Source of the DNA: Halomonas sp. GT
GTDB lineage: Bacteria > Pseudomonadota > Gammaproteobacteria > Pseudomonadales > Halomonadaceae
Reading direction: 5' to 3'
NCBI RefSeq assembly: GCF_002082565.1
Contig: NZ_CP020562.1
Span: 1,798,001 to 1,862,000, forward strand
Length of the DNA: 64,000 nt
Below, piece after piece: positions 30,434 to 39,629 of this stretch; the stretch's first letter is position 1, and every line of letters starts with the position of its first letter. The position numbers were made by a program, and so were the translations under genes. The notes beneath the pieces were generated by a model. The model did no database searches. It was given only the letters and a program-made list of their open reading frames with translations, and was not told the DNA's origin.

Positions 30434-31371
30434 GGGCGAAACTCCTCTACTTGATCCCGACCCAAGAAAAAGTCTGCGGGACTCTCTTCAAGCTGGCGAG
30501 TAATACGATCAAGATTGGTTAGTGTAGAACGCAGGGCTGAAAGTGCGGGAGCAATATCTTGTGCTCCCTGCAGCGTACTGTCGACAGCACCGGCATTGTC
30601 GTTAACGAGCTGTTCAATTCGTCGGGCGGCGCTGGCTACATCGCGACTGGCGCTTTCAGCGCTTTGCATCATTTGCTGACCATCTTGTTGCAATAGCCGT
30701 GTTGCCTCGAGGCTAAGCGTATCGATACTTTCAAGGGTCGCTGTTGCTTGACGTGACACCTCACCGAACAGTGCCATATTTTGATCAAGCGCTGTTTGTT
30801 GTGAGGCGATCATCTCTGTGATCTGCGCAATACTCGTCAAAATAGTGCCGGCTTGTTCACGATTGCCGTCATTAAATAGTTCGTTAACGTTTAGCAGAAT
30901 AGAGTTAATGTTTTGCACCATTGTTTCGCCTTCATCAAATAGCGTGGCGATCGGTGAAGGGTCTGCGTTAATAAACGGTGCGGTGCTGTCTGTTTGGTTT
31001 ATCAATCGTGAGCTTTCGGGAGTGCCACCATAGAGTTGAATCGACATGCTGCCGGTAATGCTGGCAAAGGCTAGTTTTGCTCGGGTATCTGTCTTGACGG
31101 GGGTATCTTCATAGACCCGCACACTGGCAATAACCTGACGTGGGTCGTCAGGGTTTAGTGTTAGCTCGGTAACATCGCCAACTTCAATGCCGTTGTACTG
31201 CACCTTACTGCCAATGGATAAACCACTAACACTGCGCTCAAACAGAATCCGGTAAGGCTGGTAGTTGCGCTCTCCTGCGGCATAGCTCATCCACAGCGCA
31301 AATAGAAGTGCTGCCGCGGCAGATAATAGGGTAAACAGACCTATAACGACGTGATGAGCACGGGTTTCCAT
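30430..31371 (-). CDS. MCE/MlaD-family lipid-binding protein
   Basis: A 313-residue periplasmic protein anchored by one N-terminal helix (about 8-30: VVIGLFTLLSAAAALLFALWM) with an MCE domain at about 38-115 (YRILFERSVSGLSIGSKVQYNGIEVGDV, SMSIQLYGG) and a long helical tail. MCE proteins form hexameric rings that carry phospholipids between membranes. ATG at 31371 follows GGAG inside the end of the ATPase gene; the open frame upstream to 31491 lies within that gene and is not used. Confidence 0.9.
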   Translation of the reverse strand: METRAHHVVIGLFTLLSAAAALLFALWMSYAAGERNYQPYRILFERSVSGLSIGSKVQYNGIEVGDVTELTLNPDDPRQVIASVRVYEDTPVKTDTRAKLAFASITGSMSIQLYGGTPESSRLINQTDSTAPFINADPSPIATLFDEGETMVQNINSILLNVNELFNDGNREQAGTILTSIAQITEMIASQQTALDQNMALFGEVSRQATATLESIDTLSLEATRLLQQDGQQMMQSAESASRDVASAARRIEQLVNDNAGAVDSTLQGAQDIAPALSALRSTLTNLDRITRQLEESPADFFLGRDQVEEFRP

Positions 31372-31378
31372 TGACAAC

Positions 31379-32203
31379 TTACTCCTTAAAACCTGCCGTT
31401 GATGCGTTAACAGCGTACTGAGCAGCACGCCCTCGAGGTCCATTAAAGTAGGCTTGCACCCACTCATCATCAGTCTTGGCGACATTTTCAAGCGTATCTG
31501 CCACTAACACGCGTTTTTGTGAAAGCACGGCGACTCGGTCGCAGGTAGCATAAAGCGTATCTAAATCGTGGGTAACCAAAAAAACGCTAAAGCCTAACGC
31601 GTCGCGCAGCGTAACCAATAGCTGATCAAAGGCGGCTGCCCCGATAGGGTCAAGACCCGCGGTTGGCTCGTCAAGAAACAAAATATCTGGATCAAGTGCC
31701 AGCGCACGAGCCAGTGCTGCACGTTTTACCATGCCGCCCGATAGAGATTCAGGAAACTGCAGTGCCGCCTTAGCGGGCAGCCCAACTAAAGAGAGTTTGA
31801 TGCGTGCGAGGTACTCTGCATCTTTTCGCGACAGTTTGGCGTGTTCAATAAGCGGCAAAGCAACATTTTCTTGTAAATTCAGTGAGCTAAATAAAGCCCC
31901 CCGTTGAAACAACACACCAAAGCGGCGTTCTACCTGACTGCGCTGTTGTTCATTTAATTCGCTTAGGCGACTTCCCAGAACATCGATTGTGCCTCCATTA
32001 GGACGCTTTAAGCCCACAATACTCCTTAACAGCACAGACTTACCGGTTCCTGAGCCGCCCACCACACCGAGAATTTCCCCTCGCTTTAACGTTAAGTCGA
32101 GGTTTTCATGAACAACCACAGGGCCAAAGCGATTGACTAACCCTTCAACCCTAATAACAGCTTGCCCATTTTGTTCGGATTCAGCCTGCGTTGTGGTCAC
32201 CAT
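31379..32203 (-). CDS. MlaF-like ABC transporter ATP-binding protein
   Basis: A 274-residue ATPase with Walker A (VVGGSGTGKSVLLRSI), the signature FPESLSGGMVKRAALARAL characteristic of MlaF/Ttg2A-type ATPases, Walker B (DILFLDEPTAGLDPI) and a switch His (FLVTHDLDTL). It powers the STAS-MlaE permease upstream, with which it overlaps by 7 bp. Confidence 0.93.
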   Translation of the reverse strand: MVTTTQAESEQNGQAVIRVEGLVNRFGPVVVHENLDLTLKRGEILGVVGGSGTGKSVLLRSIVGLKRPNGGTIDVLGSRLSELNEQQRSQVERRFGVLFQRGALFSSLNLQENVALPLIEHAKLSRKDAEYLARIKLSLVGLPAKAALQFPESLSGGMVKRAALARALALDPDILFLDEPTAGLDPIGAAAFDQLLVTLRDALGFSVFLVTHDLDTLYATCDRVAVLSQKRVLVADTLENVAKTDDEWVQAYFNGPRGRAAQYAVNASTAGFKE

Positions 32204-33306
32204 CCCAGCTCCATAAAAAACAGTGCGGCTAGCGCGTCAATAAGGATGACCATAAAAATTGATTGCACGACGCTTGAGGTAGTGTGAGCGCCAACAGATT
32301 GTGCGCTACCGCTGACCTTAAAGCCTTCAAGACAGCCAATGACGGCAATAACAAATGCAAATACGGGCGCTTTACTGAGACCGACCAGGAAATGGCTGAC
32401 GGATACGTCTTTTTGTAGCGTGGTCATGAACTGGCTAATCGAGATATCCAGCGAAAGCGTTGCCACCATGGCTCCACCCACGAGCCCGCTTAGCATTCCC
32501 ACGAAAGCGAGCAGAGGCAGGCTAATCAGCAGGGCGATTACCCGAGGAAGTACTAAAAGCTCTATAGGATCAAGCCCTTGAGTTTGAAGCGCATCAATCT
32601 CTTCATTGGACTTCATGGCACCAAGCTGGGCGGTAAAGGCACTGGCAGTGCGTCCAGCTAATAGAATTGCTGCGAGCAGCACGCCAAATTCACGTAAAAA
32701 AGAGAAGGCCACTAAATCAATCGTGTATACCGTGGCGCCAAAGTCTTGAAGCACGGTGGCTCCCAGAAAAGCCACCACCGCGCCCACCATAAAGGTCAGC
32801 AGCGCAACAATGGGGACTGCGTTTAGCCCGCTTGAATGAATATGCGCAACCGTTGCTGTGAAACGCCAACGATGAGGACGAAGTAGTAGAGAAAACAGTG
32901 TTGCCAGGACAAGCCCAATAAACGCTAAAAGCTGTCGCTGTTGCGAGTACAGTGCCACCATTTGCTGGCCAATTATCGCCAATCCATCGATTATGCGATT
33001 GTGCTTAGGGGGCGTGATATCGAGAGGCGTCTCCATCGCCTCTGCAACCCGTACTAAAAGCGCCAGTTGTTTTTTAGGTAATGAGCTTTCCGCTTGCTGT
33101 TTGGCGTTTTCGATGCCCAATAGCTCAACGATTAAGGCAGCACCTGCTGTGTCTAGTTGGGTAATACCACTCAGCGAAATAGCGTGATTTCTGGCGCTAT
33201 TAGTATGCTGAGCCACCAGCGATTTTAGCGGCTGGTAATGAACGAGTGTCCACTCATGTTGGAGCGATAGACGCCCACTTTCGTGTGTTATCCATTCGTT
33301 TGGCAT
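32197..33306 (-). CDS. MlaE-family permease with fused N-terminal STAS-like domain
   Basis: A 369-residue protein. Residues about 1-95 look like a STAS domain (AISLSGITQLDTAGAALIVELLG), the role played by separate MlaB in the classical Mla system. Residues about 120-369 are the MlaE permease (GLNAVPIVALLTFMVGAVVAFLGATVLQDFGA, REFGVLLAAILLAGRTASAFTAQLGAMKSNEEIDAL). An AGGAG ribosome-binding site is present. With the ATPase, MCE protein and lipoprotein it makes a complete lipid transporter; no MlaC carrier is encoded here, so this is closer to Pqi/Let-type or STAS-MlaE systems than to canonical mlaFEDCB. Confidence 0.9.
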   Translation of the reverse strand: MPNEWITHESGRLSLQHEWTLVHYQPLKSLVAQHTNSARNHAISLSGITQLDTAGAALIVELLGIENAKQQAESSLPKKQLALLVRVAEAMETPLDITPPKHNRIIDGLAIIGQQMVALYSQQRQLLAFIGLVLATLFSLLLRPHRWRFTATVAHIHSSGLNAVPIVALLTFMVGAVVAFLGATVLQDFGATVYTIDLVAFSFLREFGVLLAAILLAGRTASAFTAQLGAMKSNEEIDALQTQGLDPIELLVLPRVIALLISLPLLAFVGMLSGLVGGAMVATLSLDISISQFMTTLQKDVSVSHFLVGLSKAPVFAFVIAVIGCLEGFKVSGSAQSVGAHTTSSVVQSIFMVILIDALAALFFMELGW

Positions 33307-33401
33307 CCCTGCTCCTCATCGACATTCACGATAGTGGTAACACTATGATGCATTCAAACAAGCGTTAGTTAAAGGTGCGTTGTTAAGCTTAAAAAACAAG
33401 C

Positions 33402-35102
33402 TTAAGAAAATTCGCGCCAGGCAGCATAAGTGCTAAGAAAAACGCGTCCGGTCAGAGCCTCTAAAAAATCACTCTTTTTGAGCTGATCCATGACGGGGCC
33501 CTTCACCTCGGATAGATGAAGCTTGACATCGGAATCTTTTAAACGGGCGTTGATGGCATCCAGGCTCTCGAGGGCTGATGCATCAATTAAATTAACAGCT
33601 GAACAGATAAGAACGACGTGCTCCAGCTCAGGATAGCTGGCGACCAAATTATAAACGGTATCCTCAAGGTAACGGGCATTCGCAAAATAGAGGCTTTCGT
33701 CGATTCGCAGTAGCGCCACATTACTGACGGTTTCAACATTATGGCGTTCGGTATTGCGGAAGTGTTCGGTATCCGGTACGCGGCCCACCAGCGCGCTATG
33801 AGGACGGCTTGTGCGATACAAAAATAATGCGATAGAGAGGCTTACGCCACCGATGATGCCAGCTTCAATACCTTCAACTAGGGTTAGCAGAATTGTAACG
33901 GCCATCGCAGCGAAATCACTGCGAGAATAGCGCCACGTTTGGCGCAGCATGGGGATATCGACCAGAGTCAAAATGGATACGGTAATTGTCGCGGCCAACG
34001 TTGCAATCGGCAGGTAGTAGAGCCATCCGGTAAACGCCATCGTCACCAAGGCTATTCCCAGGGCTGCAAAGGCCCCGGCTGCGGGTGTTTGTGCCCCAGC
34101 GTCATAGCTGATGACCGTGCGTGAAAGGCCGCCAGTCACCGGCATGCCGCTGGTAAATCCTGCCGCTAAATTAGCGGCACCTAAGCCAATCAGTTCCTGG
34201 TTGGGAGATATGCGCTGGCGCCGCTTGGCTGCCAACATCTGCCCCATGGAAACAGATTCGACGAACCCTACCAAACTGATGAGTAGCGCTGGGATAAATA
34301 GTGCATGCCATAGTGACGTATCTCCCCAGGGAAAACTTAGCGCAGGTAGTCCGCTGGGAATGGTGCCAACAATGGCAACGCCTTGGTCGGCCAGTTGCCA
34401 ATACCAAGTAGCCAGCGTCGTAATAACCACTGCAAAGACAGGGCCTGCCTTGGTAATTAAATCGGCTAGCGCTTTAGGCAAACCAATAGCGCCGAGGCTC
34501 TGCTTACCAAAACGCCGCATCATGACGAGAAAAAAAAGTGTGCTAGCACCGATTGCAAGCGTATAGGGATTAAAGGTAGGGAGGTTAGGAAAGAGCGTTA
34601 TCACACGCTCTACCAGCGTAAAACCACTACTGGAGACGCCCATTAGACTACCTAATTGACTGACGGCAATCAGAATGCCCGATGCGGTTAAAAAGCCCGA
34701 GATAACCGGATGGCTTAAAAAATTGCTAAAAAAGCCCATTTTAAGGGCTCCCATCGCGACCAATATGCCGCCAGAAAGTAATGAAAGTACCAGTGCAGCT
34801 TGTAAATAGTCGGGGCTGCCGGGCGTTGCAACAGAAGATAGCGCAGCGCCCGTCATTAACGCAATGATAGCCACTGGCCCTACGGCCAGGGTGCGGCTTG
34901 TACCTAAAAAGGTATAAATAAGTTGCGGCAAAATACTGGCATATAAACCTACTACCGCGGGCAAGCCAGCAAGCAGGGCATAGGCTAACGACTGCGGAAT
35001 CACCATCACGGTTACGATGAGTCCCGCCAATACATCGGCACCTAACAGGCGCTTATGGTAGTGGGGCAGCCATGTAAGAATAGGAAAATAGCGCTTGAAC
35101 AT
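33402..35102 (-). CDS. SulP-family anion transporter
   Basis: A 566-residue inner-membrane protein with 10-12 hydrophobic segments and the SulP signature near the N-terminus (LAGLIVTVMVIPQSLAYALLAGLPAVVGLYASILPQLIYTFLGTSRTLAVGPVAI region). A cytoplasmic STAS domain runs from about 440 (VALLRIDESLYFANARYLEDTV, VNLIDASALESLDAINARL). Family members move sulfate, bicarbonate or dicarboxylates; substrate cannot be told here. AGGAG precedes the start. Monocistronic and divergent from the chemoreceptor gene. Confidence 0.93.
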   Translation of the reverse strand: MFKRYFPILTWLPHYHKRLLGADVLAGLIVTVMVIPQSLAYALLAGLPAVVGLYASILPQLIYTFLGTSRTLAVGPVAIIALMTGAALSSVATPGSPDYLQAALVLSLLSGGILVAMGALKMGFFSNFLSHPVISGFLTASGILIAVSQLGSLMGVSSSGFTLVERVITLFPNLPTFNPYTLAIGASTLFFLVMMRRFGKQSLGAIGLPKALADLITKAGPVFAVVITTLATWYWQLADQGVAIVGTIPSGLPALSFPWGDTSLWHALFIPALLISLVGFVESVSMGQMLAAKRRQRISPNQELIGLGAANLAAGFTSGMPVTGGLSRTVISYDAGAQTPAAGAFAALGIALVTMAFTGWLYYLPIATLAATITVSILTLVDIPMLRQTWRYSRSDFAAMAVTILLTLVEGIEAGIIGGVSLSIALFLYRTSRPHSALVGRVPDTEHFRNTERHNVETVSNVALLRIDESLYFANARYLEDTVYNLVASYPELEHVVLICSAVNLIDASALESLDAINARLKDSDVKLHLSEVKGPVMDQLKKSDFLEALTGRVFLSTYAAWREFS

Positions 35103-35331
35103 AAGCTCCTGGCGTCAGCTTCGTTTTTTTAAACCCCACCACTGGTGAGTTCGTTAGTTTAACGCGTTGTATGGACAATGATGGCCTTTGCTTTCAAACA
35201 AAAGCATGTTCTGACCCGAAAGTGCTACTTCATTCATTAGCATAACCCGTTAAGCTGACTGAGAAGTGGCTAATCGCTTCTTCTTTATTGATTGACTGCT
35301 CAATAACGTCAAATAAAAAAGAGTATCCCTC

Positions 35332-36987
35332 ATGCGACTACTTCGGCTGTTAGTGCCTTTGGCAGTGCTAGGTGTTTCTGTTTGGATGATGACTGAATCT
35401 GGTGCTTTACCCTATGTTGCGCTGCTATTGGCGACGGGGGCTGGCGCGGGTTTAATGCTCGTTATGATGACGTCGGTTTACGCCGCTGATCAAACGCGTT
35501 TGACGAAACCTATCCACGGTTTCAAGCCCATTCGCGATTATGGTTCGCTTCGCGCGATGGCCTATCGGTTGATGAACCGAGCGAGTAGCACCGCTATCGC
35601 CTCGGCAGAAGTTTCTCATTACGCTGATCTTATGGCTCAACGCCTTAGTAAGCAGGAAACCATGACGAGTGATGCGTCATCGAGTATGAACGCTATTAAT
35701 GCCGCCATCATGCAAGTGAGTGCCAGCGCTAGCCACGTCGCCTCGCTTGCCGAGAGCGCTCGTCAGGCAAGTCATCACAATCATGATGAGCTGGCCGATA
35801 TTATTGGCGACATGAGCGATGTTTCCGAGCGCTCTGATCGAGCGCTGGAATTGCTATCTGCGCTAAACGATAAAATTGAGCGCGTGCGCAATGTGACCTC
35901 GATGATTGAGGGAATAGCAGAACAAACACATTTGTTATCACTCAATGCTTCTATTGAGGCAGCTCGAGCGGGAGAACATGGACGCGGATTTGCGGTGGTC
36001 GCGGGTGAAGTGCGCAACTTGGCGCTAAAGACGTCAACGGCGACACAAAGCGTCGATGAGCTTGTTAAAGATATGCACCAGAGTGGCCAGAGTGTTGTTG
36101 GTACGATGGGAGCGCTGATGAGCCGAATCAGAGAGCGTTCCCAAGGGATGCAGCAGGTGGGCAGCAGTCTTGCCACCATCACGGAGCAGTTCGATCAAGT
36201 AGAGCAGGAAATCACCAGCGTCGCAGAAGCAATGGAAAGCACCAAGGCCCATAGCCAAACAGTTGCTGATAGCTTACGACAGCTTGAAGATGATGTAGAT
36301 GAGGGCAATCGCGATATGAGCGATTTAGCCCAGCAAGCTCGGGCATTGATGGAGGCCGCAGAAGGGGTTGATGGCGAGCTGGCACAGCAGCGTTTACGGG
36401 GGCGACATCAGCATGTATTTAGCGCTGCTCGCCAAGCGGCTGACCGTATTGGTAAATCGTTTGAGAAAGCGATTGCTTCCGGTGAGTTATCAGAAACGTC
36501 GCTATTCCAACCTGATTACAGGGTCATACCAGGGACACAGCCGCCGCTTTACCACACCGGCTTTGATGCATTCACGGATCTACAGTTACCCAGCTTGCAA
36601 GAACCTTTGCTTGCTGAGTACGGGTTGAGTTACGCCATTGCATGTGACCGCAACGGTTATGTGCCTACTCATAACGCAGCCGTCAGCCGCGAGCCCACCG
36701 GTGATTACGATCACGATCTCAAGTATTGCCGCAGCAAACGTATTTTTGATGATCCGACTGGCAGCCGTTGCGGCGCCCATGAGAAGCCGCTGCTGCTACA
36801 AACCTATAAGCGTGACACAGGTGAAATCATGCACGATCTTTCGGTACCCATTTACATTAATAGCAAGCACTGGGGAGGCTTTCGTGTGGGTTACCAGCCT
36901 GAAAAGACAAATGACATCAGTGCAGTGGTGATTGAAAAACCAGTGGAAGAGCTAGCCTCAGGTACCCGCCTTCTGGCGCGGACGTGA
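35332..36987 (+). CDS. Methyl-accepting chemotaxis protein with a C-terminal sensor-like domain
   Basis: A 551-residue chemoreceptor. Two adjacent N-terminal membrane helices (about 3-20 and 25-50) leave almost no periplasmic part. The cytoplasmic signalling hairpin has the conserved tip EQTHLLSLNASIEAARAGEHGRGFAVVAGEVRNLA (about 200-234). After the hairpin comes an additional domain (about 390-535: LAEYGLSYAIACDRNGYVPTHN, YCRSKRIFDDPTGSRCGAHEKPLLLQ, HWGGFRVGYQP), the type found at the C-terminus of some receptors and reminiscent of PAS/Cache folds. Sensing is therefore probably intracellular. Its last 30 bp overlap the convergent rarD. Confidence 0.88.
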   Translation: MRLLRLLVPLAVLGVSVWMMTESGALPYVALLLATGAGAGLMLVMMTSVYAADQTRLTKPIHGFKPIRDYGSLRAMAYRLMNRASSTAIASAEVSHYADLMAQRLSKQETMTSDASSSMNAINAAIMQVSASASHVASLAESARQASHHNHDELADIIGDMSDVSERSDRALELLSALNDKIERVRNVTSMIEGIAEQTHLLSLNASIEAARAGEHGRGFAVVAGEVRNLALKTSTATQSVDELVKDMHQSGQSVVGTMGALMSRIRERSQGMQQVGSSLATITEQFDQVEQEITSVAEAMESTKAHSQTVADSLRQLEDDVDEGNRDMSDLAQQARALMEAAEGVDGELAQQRLRGRHQHVFSAARQAADRIGKSFEKAIASGELSETSLFQPDYRVIPGTQPPLYHTGFDAFTDLQLPSLQEPLLAEYGLSYAIACDRNGYVPTHNAAVSREPTGDYDHDLKYCRSKRIFDDPTGSRCGAHEKPLLLQTYKRDTGEIMHDLSVPIYINSKHWGGFRVGYQPEKTNDISAVVIEKPVEELASGTRLLART

Positions 36988-37866
36988 CTGCCAAGATGAC
37001 CAGGAATAAAGCGCTAAGCCTGTCCAGATCATCACAAATGTGACTAACTGGATGAGGCCTAGAGGCTCGCCAAAGATGATGATCGCAATCAAAAACTGAA
37101 TGCTGGGGTTGATGTACATCAGAAACCCCAGTGTTGCCAGCCGTAGACGTCGTGCAGCCCCAGCAAAGGCCATTAATGGCAAAGCGGTTAACACGCCGCT
37201 AATCATTAGCAGGGCACTCATTGGCACATCATGAATGAAGTGAGATTCCCCCTGCCAGCTGAGCCAAGTGAGCGCTATTAATGCCAACGGGAACAGCAAG
37301 AGCGTCTCTACAAATAGACCTGAAAGCCCATCAAGAGGTACTTGCTTGCGAAATAATCCGTAGCTACCAAAGCTAAGTGCTAGCAATAGGCTGATCCAGG
37401 GCAGTTCACCCAATATCACGAACTGAATTGCAATCGCTAAACTTGCTAAGCCGAGAGCAACTAGCTGGAGGCGAGCCATTACCTCACGTAGCACCAGCAC
37501 ACCCAGGGCAATGTTTACCAGCGGCGTGAGAAAGTAGCCTAAACTGGCTTGTAACACCTGTTTGCTCTCAACGGCATAGATGTAGAGGCCCCAATTAAAG
37601 GCAATCAATAACGCGCAAGCGAGTACGCGTCCCAAGCGCTTGGGCTCAAAAAGTGCGCTAACCACTGGCGTCCATCGGCGCAGTATGCTGATTAACCCCA
37701 CCAGGAAAAGGCACGACCACAAAATCCGGTGTATCAGAATTTCAAATGCCGGGATGCCATCAAAGAGAGCGAAAAATAGTGGGAAACAGCCCCACATGGT
37801 GTAAGCGGTTAAGCCAAACATAACGCCCTTAACCGCTTCAGGATCCCTTGATGCAGGTGAAAGCAT
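36958..37866 (-). CDS. rarD: RarD-type EamA family transporter
   Basis: A 302-residue membrane protein with ten hydrophobic segments. RarD hallmarks: GVMFGLTAYTMWGCFPLFFALF, EILIHRILWSCLFL, NWGLYIYAVESKQVLQASLGYFLTPLVNIALGVLVLRE and LGFLMYINPSIQFLIAI. It belongs to the drug/metabolite transporter superfamily; chloramphenicol-sensitive phenotypes were reported for RarD but the natural substrate is unclear. Confidence 0.92.
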   Translation of the reverse strand: MLSPASRDPEAVKGVMFGLTAYTMWGCFPLFFALFDGIPAFEILIHRILWSCLFLVGLISILRRWTPVVSALFEPKRLGRVLACALLIAFNWGLYIYAVESKQVLQASLGYFLTPLVNIALGVLVLREVMARLQLVALGLASLAIAIQFVILGELPWISLLLALSFGSYGLFRKQVPLDGLSGLFVETLLLFPLALIALTWLSWQGESHFIHDVPMSALLMISGVLTALPLMAFAGAARRLRLATLGFLMYINPSIQFLIAIIIFGEPLGLIQLVTFVMIWTGLALYSWSSWQSRPRQKAGT

Positions 37867-37938
37867 AGCAGCCTCATTAATTAAAAATGTTAATCTAGCA
37901 CACTATTGACGAACACACTGATGCAAAGGAGACGAGGC

Positions 37939-38754
37939 ATGAGCCAACTGAAAACGAGCTTGGTGCAGTGCGATTTGCGCTGGGAAGATCCTCAGGCCAA
38001 CCATGCGCATCTTGAACAGCTATTAGGGGAATTGGATAGTCGCGATACAGATTTAATTGTGTTGCCAGAGATGTTTGCCACTGGCTTCACTATGAATTCA
38101 CGGGAAATGGCCCAGCCCATGGCCGCGAGCCAAAGCGTTGCTTGGTTGCAGGCGCAGGCAAAAGCGAGAGGCTGTGTAATGACCGGCAGCGTGGCGATTG
38201 TTGATGAAGGGCAGTACTTCAACCGTATGGTGTGGGCTACTCCCGACGGTGACTTGCAGTACTACGATAAGCGTCATTTATTTCGTATGGCCGGAGAGCA
38301 TGAGCGCTATGGCATGGGCGACCGCCGGAAAATTGTCGAGCTGAAAGGCTTCAGGTTGCTATTGAGCGTCTGCTACGACCTGAGGTTTCCCGTTTGGATG
38401 CGCCAGCAGCCAGCAGAAGGCGAACATTTCGAGTATGATGCCGCGCTGTGCGTGGCGAACTGGCCTGCACCCCGGCGTCACCCATGGCGCACGCTTTTAC
38501 AAGCGCGTGCAGTTGAAAACCTAGCTTACGTAGTAGGTGTAAACCGCGTCGGTGAAGATGCCAAAGGACTCGCTTATAGTGGTGATTCCATGCTGGTCGA
38601 TTTCAAAGGGGAACCGCTGATCGACCACCCTGCAAACTCTCCGTTTATTGAAACGGGGACGCTAAATAAAACGGACCTAGATGCTTTTCGAGAAAAATTT
38701 CCTGCCTGGCAAGATGCCGACCGCTTTTCGCTTCTGCCAGGAGTGGGTCAATAA
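37939..38754 (+). CDS. YafV-type omega-amidase (nitrilase superfamily)
   Basis: A 271-residue carbon-nitrogen hydrolase. The catalytic triad is visible: Glu in LPEMFATGF, Lys in YDKRHLFRMAGE and Cys in LLSVCYDLRFPVWMR. The RHLFRMAGE and CYDLRFPVW strings are typical of YafV, which hydrolyses omega-amides of 2-oxo acids, a metabolite-repair role. ATG at 37939 follows AAGGAG; the open frame from 37906 is an upstream extension. The stop overlaps the rsuA start (TAATG). Confidence 0.88.
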   Translation: MSQLKTSLVQCDLRWEDPQANHAHLEQLLGELDSRDTDLIVLPEMFATGFTMNSREMAQPMAASQSVAWLQAQAKARGCVMTGSVAIVDEGQYFNRMVWATPDGDLQYYDKRHLFRMAGEHERYGMGDRRKIVELKGFRLLLSVCYDLRFPVWMRQQPAEGEHFEYDAALCVANWPAPRRHPWRTLLQARAVENLAYVVGVNRVGEDAKGLAYSGDSMLVDFKGEPLIDHPANSPFIETGTLNKTDLDAFREKFPAWQDADRFSLLPGVGQ

Positions 38755-39458
38755 TGCGCCTTGATCGCTTTTTGAGTGAAACAACCCCGTTGACGCGCAG
38801 CCTAGCAAAGCGTGCGTTAAAAAATGGCGAGGTGACCCTGAACGGCGAGCCCATCAAGCAGTCTGCGACTCAAGTTGACACCCAGAACGACGAAGTAAAG
38901 CTCAACGGTGAGACGCTAGCGCTGGTTGGGTTGCGTTACCTGATGATGCATAAGCCGCTGGAAGTAGAGTGCACTGCCCGCCGTGGGCTCTACCCAAGGG
39001 TGATTGACCTCATTGATCTACCCAAAGTAGAGCGGCTGCAGCCGGTAGGGCGGTTGGATGTAGATACCACCGGCTTGTTATTGCTCACTGATGATGGCCA
39101 ATGGTCCCATCGTGTCACCTCGCCGCGCCATCGCTGTGCCAAGGTATACATTGCAGAGTTGGCGGAGCCTATGGAAGGTAGCGCCGCTGAGTGGGCAATT
39201 CACCAAGTAGAGGAAGGACTTCTACTCGATGGTGAAGAAACGCCAACGCAACCTGCCGTGCTGAGGTTTATTACTCCGCAGCAAGCGGAATTGACCATTA
39301 CAGAAGGGCGCTATCACCAAGTGAAGCGCATGTTTGCAGCCCTAGGCAATCACGTCAATGCGCTTCATCGCCGTTCGATTGGTGATGTGATCTTGCCAGA
39401 TGACCTAGCACCTGGTGAATGGCGGGAGCTAACGCCTGAAGAAATTGCCAGCTTCTAA
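38754..39458 (+). CDS. rsuA: Ribosomal small subunit pseudouridine synthase A
   Basis: A 234-residue RsuA-family enzyme that forms pseudouridine 516 in 16S rRNA. An S4-like RNA-binding domain is N-terminal (MRLDRFLSETTPLTRSLAKRALKNGEVTLNG). The catalytic motif is GRLDVDTTGLLLLTDDG, the catalytic Asp following GRL. Conserved segments HKPLEVEC and YHQVKRMFAALGNHV follow. Coupled to the amidase gene by a one-base overlap and ended by a terminator at 39490-39530. Confidence 0.93.
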   Translation: MRLDRFLSETTPLTRSLAKRALKNGEVTLNGEPIKQSATQVDTQNDEVKLNGETLALVGLRYLMMHKPLEVECTARRGLYPRVIDLIDLPKVERLQPVGRLDVDTTGLLLLTDDGQWSHRVTSPRHRCAKVYIAELAEPMEGSAAEWAIHQVEEGLLLDGEETPTQPAVLRFITPQQAELTITEGRYHQVKRMFAALGNHVNALHRRSIGDVILPDDLAPGEWRELTPEEIASF

Positions 39459-39489
39459 ATACACTTAGCGTCACTGCTAGTGGATAAAC

Positions 39490-39530
39490 CGCCCTGGTCA
39501 GCACACCCGTGCCAAGGCCGGGGCGTTTTT
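39490..39530 (+). terminator. Intrinsic terminator after rsuA
   Basis: CGCCCTGG (39490-39497) pairs with CCGGGGCG (39518-39525, one G-T pair) across a 20-nt loop, followed by five T (39526-39530). Confidence 0.65.
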
Positions 39531-39629
39531 ATTATGAGCAATGAATTTTTATACCGTTATCTTGCTTTTGCGTTCATGCGTGGACAACTTGAAAAATTGC
39601 CGAGACAAACGTTTATGTTTACCAGGTGG

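Noticed and set aside
34111..34566. 151-codon plus-strand frame inside the SulP gene
   Set aside because: Antisense shadow of a strongly conserved membrane transporter; its product has no family resemblance.
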